NCBI RefSeq assembly: GCF_030272615.1
Contig: NW_026729150.1
Location: 108,399-172,398 of the forward strand
Direction: 5' to 3'
Length of the DNA: 64,000 nt
DNA from: Cryptomeria japonica
Lineage: Eukaryota > Streptophyta > Pinopsida > Cupressales > Cupressaceae
The position numbers and the translations under genes are program-made. Positions 12,813 to 25,714 of this stretch are shown one piece after another (position 1 is the first letter of the stretch; every line of letters begins with the position of its first letter). A model generated the notes under the pieces. It had not been told where the DNA came from and searched no databases. It saw nothing but the letters and a program-made list of their open reading frames with translations.

Positions 12813-13796
12813 AATACAACTAATAAATAAGATTAGAATAAATAAATATACATAAAACAAATATAAAAAACCCCAACAAAAACAATATTTAGAAATATAT
12901 ATTTTCCTTTTAATAATACAGTTAATGATAAAATTAGAATAAATAAATATATAGAAAAAAATAATTAAAAACATAGAAAATAATAATAATGCATACAATA
13001 TATATTTAATTATAATGTCACCCTAATTCATTTGTTAGAACTACATAATACTAATTTATCTTTTCTTACATTCTTTTTGGGGTGTACCATTAATGCCTTC
13101 ATTTTATTATTTTCATTAAATACTCCAAAGCTTTTAAAGTTCTATTAAATGTTTTTATCTATGGAGAGCTTTAAAATTTCTATTAAATGTTTTTATCTAT
13201 GGACTATCTTAAGTAAGCCTCTAATGAAAGGAGTGGTGACAACAAGTGTCCATATATTCCAAACCCTTTGCTGCGAATCCCTCAGAATTTTAACAATCCA
13301 GTGAACTCCTCAAAAGTGGGTTAGATTTCTCAATGAAACTCTCGAGGTGGGATAGGCAGAATAGTTTTTAAAAGTTGGATTATCCTAAGTGGACTTATAA
13401 CAAGAAGATGAAGGAATGTAAATGGATTACTGAGAGGGGAAGTCAATCAATGGTAACAAAAACTTTAACTTTCTAAATCAACAAAGCTTTAATAATACTA
13501 ATAAAAAACTATGAGGAGTGGTCCCATAATACTAGGTTACATTTCTTGGCCAAACTTGACATTGAAATCAACATTTTGCATCAAACCTTTACCTCCTAAA
13601 ACCTATAGTAGCTAAACCATTAAGAATTTTAAGATGAAGTAAACTATTAATTTCTGAGATTTTTCATATAGATTCTAAATATTTTTTTTTTTAAATAATG
13701 AGAAATTAACTGCCCATATTGTTATGTAAATTTTAATAACTCAATATTCATAGTAATCAACATTTTTCGGAAGTGACATTTATTTGGTAATACATT
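12813..13796. other. AT-rich spacer, no gene seen
   Basis: Sequence rich in AATAAATA words near 12813-13010, then unique-looking AT-rich DNA with a short local duplication (TTCTATTAAATGTTTTTATC at about 13139 and 13177). No supported feature. Confidence 0.5.
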
Positions 13797-14563
13797 TGGA
13801 GTTTGGCATGTGTTGATTAGTTACAGGTACTCATGGATACATGGAAACGATAGATGGTGCTGGTTTGGAATGGATAATAGGTCCAACTAAGAGGCATTCA
13901 TCTGTGATAACATAGTTAGCATTTAGAAGTGAAGAAAGTGTATGATACAGGGTACTGTGAAGACTTGCTTGTAGGTTCTTTGTATACAGTTAGTATTGTG
14001 ACTGCCTTTGGTACAAAGGTCTGTTTACTTCTATGTAATGTTGAAAGAAGGATCTTTTTCAATTCTGACATTACCTGTGTAGTGGGAGTTTCTTGGTGTG
14101 CACGTGTTTATGCACTTGAAGAATGAGACTATAAGTAACAGGTTGTCTATGTGAATGTTTTGAAATTCATCTTGGTATACCATGAAGGTATGCATAGTTG
14201 GATGTAATAGCACTTGTTGTGGGTGCTATTCTAGCTATGATTGTGACTAATGCTGGCACATTTGAGTAGCCTTGGGAATGTGATTTTTTGTGTTCTGGAA
14301 GTCAGAGTTAAGTTTTTCTCAGTAGATAGCTTCTATTTGTGTCTCATGGCAGTGGCATGATAGAAGGTGGGAGTATCTATGAATGGGATGATACTTCTCT
14401 ACATGTGTTTCAGTGATACACAAAGTAAACTATATTTCCTGGTGGTTTGTGATCGAATGGTATATCAGCATTGATGGGCTTTTTGAGTCCATGGTTCTCA
14501 GTGAAATCTGTAAGTGTTCAGTGTGGCAGACAGGTCCAGTAGATTCCTTGGCAAGTGGGAGAT
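13797..14563 (+). other. Probable 3' interior remnant of an LTR element, ending in a polypurine tract
   Basis: No reading frame is recognisable. The stretch ends GGCAAGTGGGAGAT immediately before the TGTTGGG start of the LTR at 14564, the usual Copia-type arrangement of polypurine tract and 3' LTR. The left limit is a guess where the base composition changes. Confidence 0.45.
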
Positions 14564-16617
14564 TGTTGGGAATGTGCCTCGAATTCTCCTAAATAGGTTC
14601 GGGTTGATCGGAGTAGCCTACACCGATGGAGCAGCAGAGTGTTACCTTCTTGGATGTTGAACACTTTCTGATCGGTGTGACTTAGGCCGATCGGGACAAC
14701 TCTGGCCGATGAACTTGCCTTCAAGGATTCGGTATCGGCTATTGGGAGAGGTTGTTGTTTGTTACACCGATGTCCCGATGGGTTAGCTATCTTCCAGCTG
14801 GAATGCTTCACATATCGGAATAGCATGTTTGAAGTCATCCCGATGACCCGATGAAGTCTAGGGTAACTTCGGCTATTGGAATGACTTGTGCAGTGATTTG
14901 CCGATGATCCGATGAAGTCGCCTTTTGGCATTCGGGTCGCAAATTGGCTATTGGGTTGACCTTCTGAATGTCATGTCGATGTCCCAATGAGATCACTCTA
15001 CCTAGTCTCGGAGTGTTTCTCTTATCGACATAGTGTCATTCTTTATGTTCCGATGACCCGATGAAATCATCCTATCAGGTTGGAAATGCAGATTGGGATA
15101 ATAGCTTTGGACTTGATCTGATGAGCCGATGAGTCAATGCTCTTGGTATTAGCGACCAGGGTAGTAGCTATGTTCCTGTTTTGATGTCTCGATGGAGATC
15201 TCTCCTTATCATAGGCTATCGGAGTTTCTTTTGGAAAGCTGTGTTGATACCCAATGGAGTCGCCTTAGGCTGTCGGGCTTGTCATCAGCTATCGGAGGTT
15301 CTAGTTTGGAGCTATTCCGATACTTGATGAAGTTGCCTTCGACAATCGGGTAGCATCAGCTATTGGGTTGACAAGCTGAAGGCTATGCCAAAGTCTGATG
15401 AAGTCGTCCAATATTGTTTGAGGATTGGAGTAACTATTGAGTGATGTTTTCGATGGGCCGATGAGGTCGCCTTCAGTGTTCAGAGACCAAGATAGCTTGG
15501 AACCAGTCTCACCGATGGCCCAATAGAGTCATCAAAGATCGGAATGAGTTGTGGAGTGATATACCGATGAGGTGACTCATGTGCGGTCCACTCTAGTTAT
15601 TGGGAGATTGGGTCTACCTGTTGGAGGTTATCCTGATGACCTCATGGAGTTGCTTTTGATGATCGGGATTACTTGTTCATTGTTTGGCTAGAGACCCGAT
15701 GGTTTGGTGTTGGCATCCTCAGAGTGATTAGGGATCGGGGACATAGCAGGAAGGTTGTGTCGATGACCTGATGGAGTCACCTTTGGCAATCGGGTATCAT
15801 TGGGTGATCAGCTCTACTGGTTGAAAGTTATACCAATGGCCGATGGAGCGGAGACCGACTGCGGGAGCAAGGTCGAACTGAGATCCAAAAGGTGAACACT
15901 CAGACACTAAGGAAGAGACTGTCGGTGTATATGAATACTAACCGACCCGACTTCCTAATGCATGTGGGATATTGTGTTTCTCACAAATGCAGACCAACGG
16001 TTATACTTCCTAGTGGTTGGAGCGACTAACTATTAGAGTGGCCAAAGGAAACTAAAACACAGCTGGATGAATGGAAGATCGTTGGATTCCATAACGGTTA
16101 TGCCAAATCAACACATTGTAATCTTGGCTGTTACATATGTGCTACCTAAGATGTAATCAGAGTGTGAAGTCACGGGGCTGGCATAGGCCATGTTACACAG
16201 TGAAGAGGTTGCAGAGGCTGAATAGTGGCTTATCAAGAGCAGAACGAAGTGACTACAAAGGGATGTAGTAAGACTACATGTTGTAGTTTTGGCATGTCTA
16301 TAGTCTAGTATGTTCTGCATGTTGTGATAGTAGAGTTCTGAGAACAGAGTCCAAAAAAGAAGATCTGTTAACTTTATTGTAATCTTGTTGTTTACTAAAT
16401 AAACTGATCTATTTTTGGTGGTAGGTTTTTTACCCGTAAGGGTTTTCCCACATATATCTGATGTGTTTCTTTGGTATGTAATGTCTGGTTAATCCTAATC
16501 TTCTATTTGTGTTTATCTTAATCTATTGCAAAAGAAATTAAAATACTTCCTTCCCTGCACATCCCCTTAGAATTGACGTTAGGAGAGCTTTTTCTGTGCA
16601 CTGCTTTCCTTACAACA
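14564..16617 (+). mobile_element. LTR (2,054 bp) of a Copia-like element, probably its 3' LTR
   Basis: Begins TGTTGGGAAT after a polypurine tract and ends CCTTACAACA, giving TGTT/AACA inverted ends. Near its end it carries TTTTTACCCGTAAGGGTTTT (from 16426), a motif also present in the unrelated LTR-like segment near 31043. Its first half holds a degenerate tandem array. No second copy lies in the window. The bases after it (TTTGGTGCTTGC) could be a primer-binding-like site, so a 5' LTR or a tandem LTR arrangement is not excluded. Confidence 0.7.
14765..15850 (+). repeat. Degenerate tandem array of CCGATGACCCGATGAAGTC-type units inside the LTR
   Basis: About 16-17 units, 53-82 bp apart, centred on CCGATGACCCGATGAAGTCG, each followed by a TCGGCTATTGGG-like word. 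Good copies lie near 14849, 14902 and 15050; later ones are more decayed. The block is notably richer in CG dinucleotides than the rest of the window. Confidence 0.75.
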
Positions 16618-16646
16618 TTTGGTGCTTGCAAAATGAAAAACTGACT

Positions 16647-16866
16647 TTTCACATTTGGCGATCACCAAATTTGGCGCGCGCCAAATGTGAAAATTTTAAA
16701 ATTTTGAATTTGGCAAGTGCCATATTTGGCACTTGCCAAATGTTTTGTATAGGAAAATACCAATCCTTTGGGTTGGTTTTTCCTTCAGCATCCAACCTGA
16801 AGGTTTGGACGACCTTTTCATGCCAATGACGCATTTTTATGAAAAGGTAAAAAGTGACACCTTTTT
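16647..16866. other. Run of five to six consecutive hairpins (inverted repeats)
   Basis: Starting 30 bp after the LTR end: arms 16647-16661/16679-16693 (TTTTCACATTTGGCG, containing the palindrome TTTGGCGCGCGCCAAA); 16708-16722/16727-16741 (ATTTGGCAAGTGCCA, perfect 15 bp with 4-bp loop); an imperfect stem at about 16754-16781; 16782-16788/16797-16803 (CCTTCAG); 16812-16821/16839-16848 (ACCTTTTCAT, perfect 10 bp); and a weak stem at 16850-16866. Could be a structured RNA leader or foldback DNA; role unknown. Confidence 0.7.
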
Positions 16867-17619
16867 GGTACCACAACTTTGTGCACTTACCCTTGAGTCA
16901 AACAATTGTAGATTTTTTGAGGGGGAATTAGGAATTTTCTTAGAAATGATCTGTCCCTTAGAAGCCACCCTCTACTCTAACATCTTGTACACCCTTCATC
17001 ATCTTATGCTTCACCATTTGCTTGCACAAAAGATCGAGAAAGTACATTTCAAGGATAGACTATGAAAAGGACCAAAAGATTTCTATATGGCCTTCAAGTT
17101 CGATGACTCATAGGGATAGTGGGAGCATGGTGATGATGAATGTGTTAGGGAAAACAATCCCCAAAACTAGCTAGAGGTACAGTGTCATTATCTATGTAGA
17201 AAATTATCTTGAATGTTTTTTGTTCTATTGTTAATAGCTAGCACGAATCCCTCCCTATGTGTGGATCAGTTGAAGTTTTTTGTTTTTCTACATTCGAGTC
17301 TAGGTTTCCTTGAAATCTTGAATATTATATATGTTATTTCTCTACACATTGAGCATGGCTTTCTATTGTTTCCAATTTTTTGGTTCTTTGAATTAGTTAA
17401 GTATTTGATTCTGCCATACCATTCTGTATGAAATATGTGTATGTGTTGGTTGAAAATTGAGTCATGTTCTCTACTTCCTCCATTTTGTGGGTTTTTTGGT
17501 TAGGTGTCTAGCTAAGTAGATAGGGTTCCTAGATGGAGCAATGCTCTTTATTTTTTTTCTCCTTTCCTTTGGTCTACTATATCATGGTCTTCTCTACTAT
17601 GATGTATGTATTTTTAAAA
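16867..17619. other. No supported gene
   Basis: AT-rich, T-rich sequence with only short frames that match nothing recognisable. Confidence 0.5.
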
Positions 17620-18440
17620 TTAAAATAATGGTATCCGCTTGCACTTTGCCCCAAGAAAAACAAAACTTCTCATGTAGAAAGAATTCCAGTCCACCATTTC
17701 CATATCCACAATGGTGTTAGAATCTTGTGCTTCCTCTTCAGCATCAGCACCAAACACAACATTAAGGCTAAATGCATGACCATTCTTTGTAAAACCAGTC
17801 CTAGTAGAATTTTCTTCATGTCCACGAATGAAAATAACCTCTAGCACAAAGTCCCCATCATGAGGAGTAGTATCCTCCTGGTGACCATGAGTGTTGTCAT
17901 ATGCTCTTGCCACATTGTCAACTCCTCTTTCCTTGTTGAGTGGGTGGTTGTTTGATGTACCTTGTAGTTGAGAATTATTCAATCCAGTCTCTACCTCCTC
18001 ATAAAATAGGTTATAGGGACAAGTTGGGGAATGGCATTTGTGGTGATGAGGAGGAACAATGCTTCATATTTATCAAAAATATGATTACACAAGCATTTAC
18101 CCAACTCCCTTTTATTAGTTGAGATGACATCTATGAGAAGCATGTCATCTTTGGAATTAAGGGACCGTTTGAGAGCAGTATAAACACAAAGAAAACTAGA
18201 GTCTTTGGCAAGGTATTTTTGACAAAATAGGCCACCCACTAAAGCTTTTCCCTAATGGAGATCATAACCCTTAATAGAAGAATCTAGGGTGCTATGGAGG
18301 CAATTCCTTAGATAATTTGCAGCTAGATCAAAAACTATAGAAAATGATTGCATGAGGTCCAAAGTATTTGAAATAAACATACTGACCACTTGAGTGGGGT
18401 AAACCAAAACATAAGTAGGCACCCAATAGGTTAACCCCAA
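17620..18440 (-). pseudogene. Unidentified ORF remnants on the minus strand
   Basis: Three successive minus-strand frames (18440-18252, 18239-17991 and 17982-17620) lie almost end to end and have protein-like composition: a hydrophobic first part (YVLVYPTQVVSMFI), then CLCNHIFDKYEALFLLITTN, then a more acidic last part. They could be the decayed exons or frames of one protein, for example of a mobile element. I do not recognise the family and see no catalytic motif. Confidence 0.3.
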
Positions 18441-18812
18441 TAACTATTCTGATAGCATGGTCAACACAGTGACATAAAGGGAAAAGACTTTTCTAATCTT
18501 TACCTTTGTGTATTCCCCTGACTCTAGAACTTGTTGATTGAGGATGGGAAAACTGACACACTTGTTGATGGGGGGATATCCATAATGCAGAGGAGCAAGT
18601 GAGACCTAAAAAATACTTGAGGGCAAAGACCAATGCTTCACAAATCAAACCCCAAAACTAGTGTAGGGAAATGTATTGGGAAGTAAAGACGTTGTCGCCC
18701 TATATAGCACCACAAACAAACCCACATCATTTGAATGTAGGGTGACAAGATATCATTTTGAAAGAGGAGTATGCAAGCCTGATATGAACCACCTCAAAGA
18801 TAGCAACACACA

Positions 18813-18961
18813 TTTTGAATCCATATTACACACCCTTACTTATTTTAATAATATCTTGAAAATAACTTTATTAATATAAATTTATTTTCAAGATATCTTG
18901 AAAATAAATTTATTTCAACATATTTTTACCATAAGTAAGGGTGTGTAATATGGATTCAAAA
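18813..18961. mobile_element. MITE-like foldback element with perfect 30-bp terminal arms and a central 38-bp palindrome
   Basis: Bases 18813-18842 (starting TTTTGAATCCATATTACACA) are the exact reverse complement of 18932-18961. Between them, 18876-18913 is a perfect 38-bp palindrome centred on TTCAAGATATCTTGAA, and a related half-site (ATATCTTGAAAATAA) lies at 18861-18875. Total length is 149 bp. No convincing target-site duplication was found, so a transposon origin is inferred from structure. A transcript would fold into a long hairpin. Confidence 0.65.
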
Positions 18962-21615
18962 TTATAAATTGAAATGTTTGGTTGAGCTCCCATATTAATG
19001 CTATTATTAATGGGAGAACTTAAAGTGTTGTTACTATTAAAAGAATAATAATAATAATATAATAGCCTTTATAATAATGATATTACAACTAGAAATGAAA
19101 ATAAATTTAGTTATAAATATATTTCTATCAAATATTAGTAAGTTCGATCTTGACATAGTGTATGGAATAAAATTGACAGATTGTAATGAAAATTGTGGGC
19201 ATGAAGTAAAACTTTAAGTTGCATTTTGAATAATTAATTACATATAACAATTTTGTGAGATTGTTATCATCATGAAATGTACTTTATCTTGGTATGGGAA
19301 AATTACAATCATGCAATGCTAATAATGTACTCTAGGATTAAATATAGAAAAGTAATATAGGTGCTCTTTTGATACTTGTTATGATGTTTACACATCATCA
19401 TGATGATCTTCTTAATGGGGTCAAAAGAAGAATAAAAATTATTTGAGTTTTCATGTTGTTAAATGTTTGGGCATGGCATTCCCATAATGTACTATTGTAG
19501 TTATGATTGTTATACATTTATGCTTAGATGATTTATGTGCTTACATTCTTATTATTAATTATTTTATTGCATGGTTATGATTATGATTTTGTTATGATAC
19601 TATTTATTTACAATAAACTATTATATGCTCTTATTCACCACTCATATATGTGAGAAGATCTTTCCTCGCTCAATTGCACCATATAAAGGCAATCGAATGA
19701 AAGGGAGAATAATAGATCATCAATGCTCTATTTTTTACATTTGATTTATCTTGTTAGTTACAAGCTACTCATGATATTTTTATTCTTGTTTTGTATAAAT
19801 TCATAGGATAACATCTCCAATATAAGCACCCTCAATGGTAATAAAAATCATGAAAAGAAGTGATAGAAAAAAATTATGTAAGTTGAAATCCCTTATGTTT
19901 TTTGTACTACCAAGACCTCTATGTACACAAACTTGGTTGTCAAAATTGCAAACATACATCACTCTCATCCCTATGGAGGAAGAAGATTTTAATACCTCTA
20001 ACCATTCTTTCTAGATCAAACAGCAAATTTTTTTTCTTTTATTTTTAAGCAATGTTAACAAAATTAGTTTGAGACAATATTTTTACTAAATTGAGGGCAT
20101 AAGGTTCATGAGGCATTCTCATATTACTCATCTAAGCCTAATAAAATGATCAGTTATTACACTTAGTTGAAATATATGTCTTTCTGGACCTCCAGTCTAA
20201 AGAAAGGTTCATATTATCCCAAGGTGAAATGTTACATTACGTATTCAATTCTAAATGGCACTTGTAATAGTAATATAAGATAGCAATTCCATAGAAAGCA
20301 AACTAGATTAAATTTAAGATAATAAAACTAGGTTTACGTTACCAAAAGTGTAGTTTTGATAAATAGATTTAACTATTAATTTTCAAAACAAATTAAATAA
20401 ACTATCCAAATTTTACTAAAATAAATAAACCATAAATTAAAAAATACATAATTAGTAAGCAAATATTTTTTTCTAAAATATTTTTTCTTAATTTAGCATT
20501 GATGCACACACAATTCTCATACTCAACTATCATTTACTTTAATCAAATCAATTTATGCTTATTTATATAAATTTATTTGTTTAGCATAGATGAAAATAGG
20601 AAAATACTCCCAATAAAATATTTTTTTATAATTTTCTAAAGAACCTTTATTGTAAAATAATTTATATTTTCAATAAATTAGAAAAAATTAATAATTTTTT
20701 AAATTGTATGATATTATTAAATATAAAATTTTGAAAAAAATAAAAATAAAATAAAAATAGTATAATACAATATAAAAATTAAAAATGATTCTATTTATTA
20801 ATTACAAATAAATAAAAAACTCTAATTTTAACAAATTCAAATTTAAAAAAAAAAACACATTAAACTAAAACAGCATGTAACAATTATTTTTAAAAAAAAA
20901 TTAATTTAAAATAACAGTAATTTTTCCTTCCTAAACAAGATAGAATGCCAAAAAAGACATAAAATTAAATTTGAAATATTAACAAATAAAGAGGGAATTA
21001 CGTAGGAGCTACCTGATTTCAAATGTGGGTCCCCTTTCGCTTACTTCGGACAAGAGGGCACCATTTGTGCGGGAAGGACAAGAAAATGGGAGGGAATGGA
21101 AGGGAATGGGACATTGGGAGGGCCTTGATTTTTTACCGTAAAAAATCTAACGGAAAAAATAAAAAAATCGATGAAATGCTGAAAGCAAAAATTGGTGGAG
21201 AGACTTTTCTCCCGCGAGACATTAGACTTCAAATGGGAGGTTCTTCCAATATAATAGCCTATCGGCTAAATATATAAATTATCGTTTTTAATAAATTATT
21301 ATCTCACATTCTTTCTCTCTCACACACACATATATTACTGTAAAAAATGTCCAAATAAATTATTGCAAATTGATAAAATTTAATCATGAGATTTATTATT
21401 TTTTCAGTAATTTTTACACTATTTATTTCCAATAAAATGCATATTTGACAAATTAATTTAACAACTATCTAATTCACATAAGTTATAAGAATGGTCTATA
21501 TTTATTTGACAAAAATTTTAAATGTTAAAGAAGCAACACATAACAAAGAAATGTTAAATAATCACACCTTTTAGAGAATATTTTTCACAAAATATTTCTT
21601 GAAGAATTGAATTAC
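18962..21615. other. AT-rich intergenic sequence, no gene seen
   Basis: Very AT-rich, particularly 20280-20950. Short frames (for example 21023-21277) have no recognisable homology and were not called. Confidence 0.55.

Positions 21616-21688
<73 letters not shown>
21616..21688. repeat. Compound microsatellite (TA)n(GA)n
   Basis: About 12 TA units followed directly by about 25 GA units, uninterrupted. Confidence 0.95.
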
Positions 21689-21695
<7 letters not shown>

Positions 21696-24214
21696 CACAT
21701 TTCATTCCCATTTTGAAATTACATAAATTATTTTATATTAAAAGATAACCTCATAATACAACATCACTAGAGAAGTGCTCTAAATCCTTTATTCATTAAC
21801 TTGAAGCAATAACATGAAAGGAAAATGGTATGACTCTCCACCCAACCATAGGATTGGTATTCAAATCCACCCTTAGCAAGAGATAGAATACATAGCAAGA
21901 AAATCAACCCAGAACATACACTTTACCACATCACATTTTAAGCATTTCTTCACAAGAAACATAAAAAAATAACTCACCAAAATCTCTAAGGAACTCTATG
22001 TGGAGTCCCTTATACTATTAGGGGCTATCAACCATATAGGGTTAAAGAATAATAATAAATTTATTTCCTCAACTTCTTCCATAGTTTCCAACCTTCATCA
22101 ACCCTACAATTGTGCAAAAATGGAAATTCTACAAATTACCTCATTCCTCCATCACAACAATATTGGATACTCATATCCATAATAAGTAAAGCATAGAGAA
22201 CTCTCACCCTTAAGATAAATTAGGGTACTCTTAGCCATAACAACAAATACTTATGTGCACACTCCTAGTTAAACCCCATCACATGGAGGACCAAATCTCT
22301 CCCAAGGGCAGTCTACACCCACACATATTTGAACACTTTTAAAATAATTTGCAACAATTCTATATGATTTAGACATAATACCAATCACAAATTCCTTAGA
22401 TAAATATAAAAAATAAGCAATAGCCTTTTTTCTTCAAAACAACATTCAAATGATTTCTAAACAAATGGTTTGATTCCCTACTTTAACAAGAAATCCAAGA
22501 AAATGTAAAATTTATGGAGAATCCCTTCCAATATTTATCCTTACTATCTTCTTCCCCACCACTTTCCTCAAAACCTTCTTCCAAAACCTCTCACCAAAAC
22601 TAGAAGCTCAAAAAAAAAGCAGATGACAAAAGACCCTCTCGACAAAGAAGAATGGAAATAAAATAAGAAAGAGAGAGAAACTCTCACATATAACTTCTCA
22701 ACCAACTCATTGTCATCACTTTTGGGTAAGAGAATTTTTAGAACACTAAAAAAATGTATAAATAGATGTATTATACTCCAAAAGACCCCCAAAATCCTTA
22801 TCTAACACCTGGGGTCACTATTAGAACATAAAACTTGGTATTATACACCCATCAAAGTAAAATGGATAATTATGACCAACATCACTTAAAAACTATTACA
22901 CTTACACCACTCAAAACATAAATGCACATGAAATTATAAATAATTTGGTTATGTATTCCTCCTCTCTTTCCCTTGGCAAAATTTAGCTATTAATTTAACA
23001 ACCAATGTCAATATTGTATGACGAATAGATAAATTAATATATGAAGAACTTAACATGTATTAAAAAATTTATCTAAAAATTCATCTTTATGGAGAACAAT
23101 ATGTATACAAAATCCATCCATTACTACATAAGGGCTAAATAGAAATAAACATTCACAAGTGACCATAAATAAGCTATTAGTGATTATAATCAATCTAACA
23201 TAAATAAGTTGTTAGAAAATTCATAAATAACCTATTAGTGATCATAATAAATCTAACATATAAACTAGATTCACTAGAAAAAATTGCACAATATAGAACA
23301 ATATCACAACATCCCAGATATTAATACATCTTCAAAATCATTGGCAATTTTAAGCTTAACATAAATCATGAAGCAACAATCACAAAGACATGAATGAATG
23401 GAAATTCCATAGGGATCACACATGGAGCGGTCTCACAAATATGACATTCAATTCACTCCCTTGCACCTAGAGGGTGTTGCCTATAAATCTAGCATTGTGG
23501 ATTGGTCATTTAGGGGCATGACCTTCTGCAGACATTTTATTATTTTAGTGAGATAATTATGGACAATTTAAATAATAAAAAAATAGGATAAATATTTCAA
23601 AGAACCCATGCAAATCAAATAATAATATGTTGTGAAATAATATGTCTCTTAGTCTGAATAAAATGAAATTATGGTATCCATTTTATTTTTGAGGAATGAG
23701 TTATCTTCTAATCATTGAGGGTTTGCGTGAACCCCTCAAAATAATTAAATTTCATCGCTCTATATAAATAAATAAGAACTCCAACACTTGAACCATTAGT
23801 TCTTAAGCCTTCACCCCTATAGACTAAAAATACCTTTGGATATCTTTATATAAATTAGGATATCTCTCAATGTTAGGATATCTCTATTAAATTAATGTAC
23901 AAACCTATATATTAGGATATTTCTCACATACTATAAACTTTAATAGGAAGCATATAAAATATATGTATTAGAGAACCTTCTTAAAACTCAAATATTGTTT
24001 GATATTAAGTGGTATCACTTAATATTAGATTCTTAAATAATTTTTGGTTCTCCTATTTTTTTGATCGGTAAGGGGTTGAAGCCATTAATGCATTTGACTA
24101 CATCTATGAACCATTGAGGTCACATTTTTGAGGGACCTCATCCTTAGAGATGTTTTTTTGCCATTGCCTATGCATGGCACGCCACCTTATCACTCTGTTG
24201 CACACACATGACAA
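21689..24214. other. Gene-poor AT-rich sequence
   Basis: No coding frame recognised. A short local repeat of the word CATAAATAAGCTATTAGTGA recurs at about 23164 and 23222. Otherwise nothing is supported. Confidence 0.5.
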
Positions 24215-24335
24215 CTCACCCTTATATCTCCTCTACCTCACGCAAGTGAAACCTTATCTCTCTATCACCACATGCAGGTGTCACCTTATTTCTCCATCAC
24301 CACATGCAGACATCTTCCTATCTCTCCATGGTGAC
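24215..24335 (+). repeat. Short minisatellite, unit about 36 bp
   Basis: Two to three degenerate copies of a unit containing CACCACATGCAG followed by CCTTAT(T/C)TCTCCAT. It lies in a C-rich island that interrupts AT-rich DNA. Confidence 0.55.
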
Positions 24336-25714
24336 AATGCCCTCTCCTTATAACTCATCTATCACATGCCGCTTATGCCAATGGTTACCTCCACGCAATT
24401 GTCTGTTTCTCCATGTTGTCAACATGTGCCTACAAGATGGAATGCACAAGTTTTGAACTTGTGATCACCCTATAAAAAAGTCTCATGACTTATCGTCACA
24501 CTACAGGGTCATCCCCTGGTTCTCCATTATTTTAACAAAGAGAGACCACTTGAAAAAAAAATATCTAGTACAATTTCTTTCTTTTTGATATCCTCAAAAG
24601 CTAGATAATTATCTTCTTGAAGTTTTCATCTTTCTTTCTTGTGAAAATAACTCAACCATATTGTTTGATAGTTATAGATAGACTATCACTAAAATTTATT
24701 ATTTTATAAAATTATTTCTTGTTTAATAATATAAATTGAGTGATTATGAGGAAGTTACTTGTATGTTCACATTGTTTTTCATTAAAAAGGTTCTTATAAA
24801 AGTACTAGATGTTTTGTTTTTCTTTGTTATTAATTTTCATTAATATTTTGGATCATATTTTATCATTCATTAATTAGAATGAGTTCAAAAATAACAAAAA
24901 GGTTATGATTTTTTAAAAATAATTTAGATTATATTTCAATTTTTTTTATTGACATCAAAATAACTAATAAAAAGATTTAAATTTGTTGACAAAAATCAAA
25001 CCGTCAAATAGTTCCTATATATTCTTGAAATAAAGCTTATAAGTTGTGATAATATTCAAATAGTTAATAAACTTTTGGTAGCGTATTTTTCACAATTTTG
25101 TTGTGTCAAACTAAATCCACCTAAATCTATTACATGTGGTTAAGAGAAAATAAAATTGCGTAGAATAATCTACATATTGGAAGCTAGAGATATAAGTAAA
25201 AAATTTATATGATTTCACAAAGATTTCTTAAAAAAACTTTAAATTCTAGAATAAATAATGAGATTGTAAAAAATGGAATGTTTTAGATTTCATATTATTT
25301 TAGATTTTTTAAAATAAAATAAATACAAATAAATAAATGTTCAATATATTAGATTTCAACGATATTCATTATGTCATATACTTTATTTTATTTTATATTA
25401 TGTTGTTTGTTTCTTACTATTCTATGAAAAAATTCAACAACATCTAATTGCATCCAATAATTACTTGACCATTAAACTAAGTTCTCCTCGACAATTATCT
25501 AGAATGTTTTAAACATTAAAAGTACGAATTAAATCCAAAAATATAACACTTTAATTTTAAAATAAATAATTAAAATATGAAAAATACAACATTCTAAATT
25601 TTACATTGTTATAAATATTATGAAGAAAATAAAACACTAAATAATACATTGACTTATACATAATACAACTCGTTCCTTAAACTATATAACCCATTCTTAT
25701 CCTATTTTACTATT
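24336..25714. other. No supported gene
   Basis: AT-rich spacer between the C-rich island and the conserved 3' flank of the lectin receptor kinase gene. Nothing further could be supported. Confidence 0.5.

Noticed and set aside
14765-15850. CRISPR-like array
   Set aside because: Spacing is irregular, repeats are degenerate, and spacers are related to one another; it is a decayed tandem repeat within an LTR.
16670-16685. TTTGGCGCGCGCCAAA as a functional host E2F promoter site
   Set aside because: No host gene starts nearby and the palindrome is one of several hairpins in a row, so structure is the simpler reading.
17213-17431. 72-codon hydrophobic plus-strand frame
   Set aside because: T-rich composition explains the hydrophobic residues; no family resemblance and no neighbouring support.
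21023-21277. 84-codon plus-strand frame in a less AT-rich patch
   Set aside because: No recognisable domain, and an equally long frame exists on the other strand; not supported as a gene.
24440-24530. tRNA- or SINE-like words (GTTTTGAACTTGTGATCACC)
   Set aside because: A possible B-box-like word was noticed, but no matching A box, cloverleaf or poly-A tail could be found.
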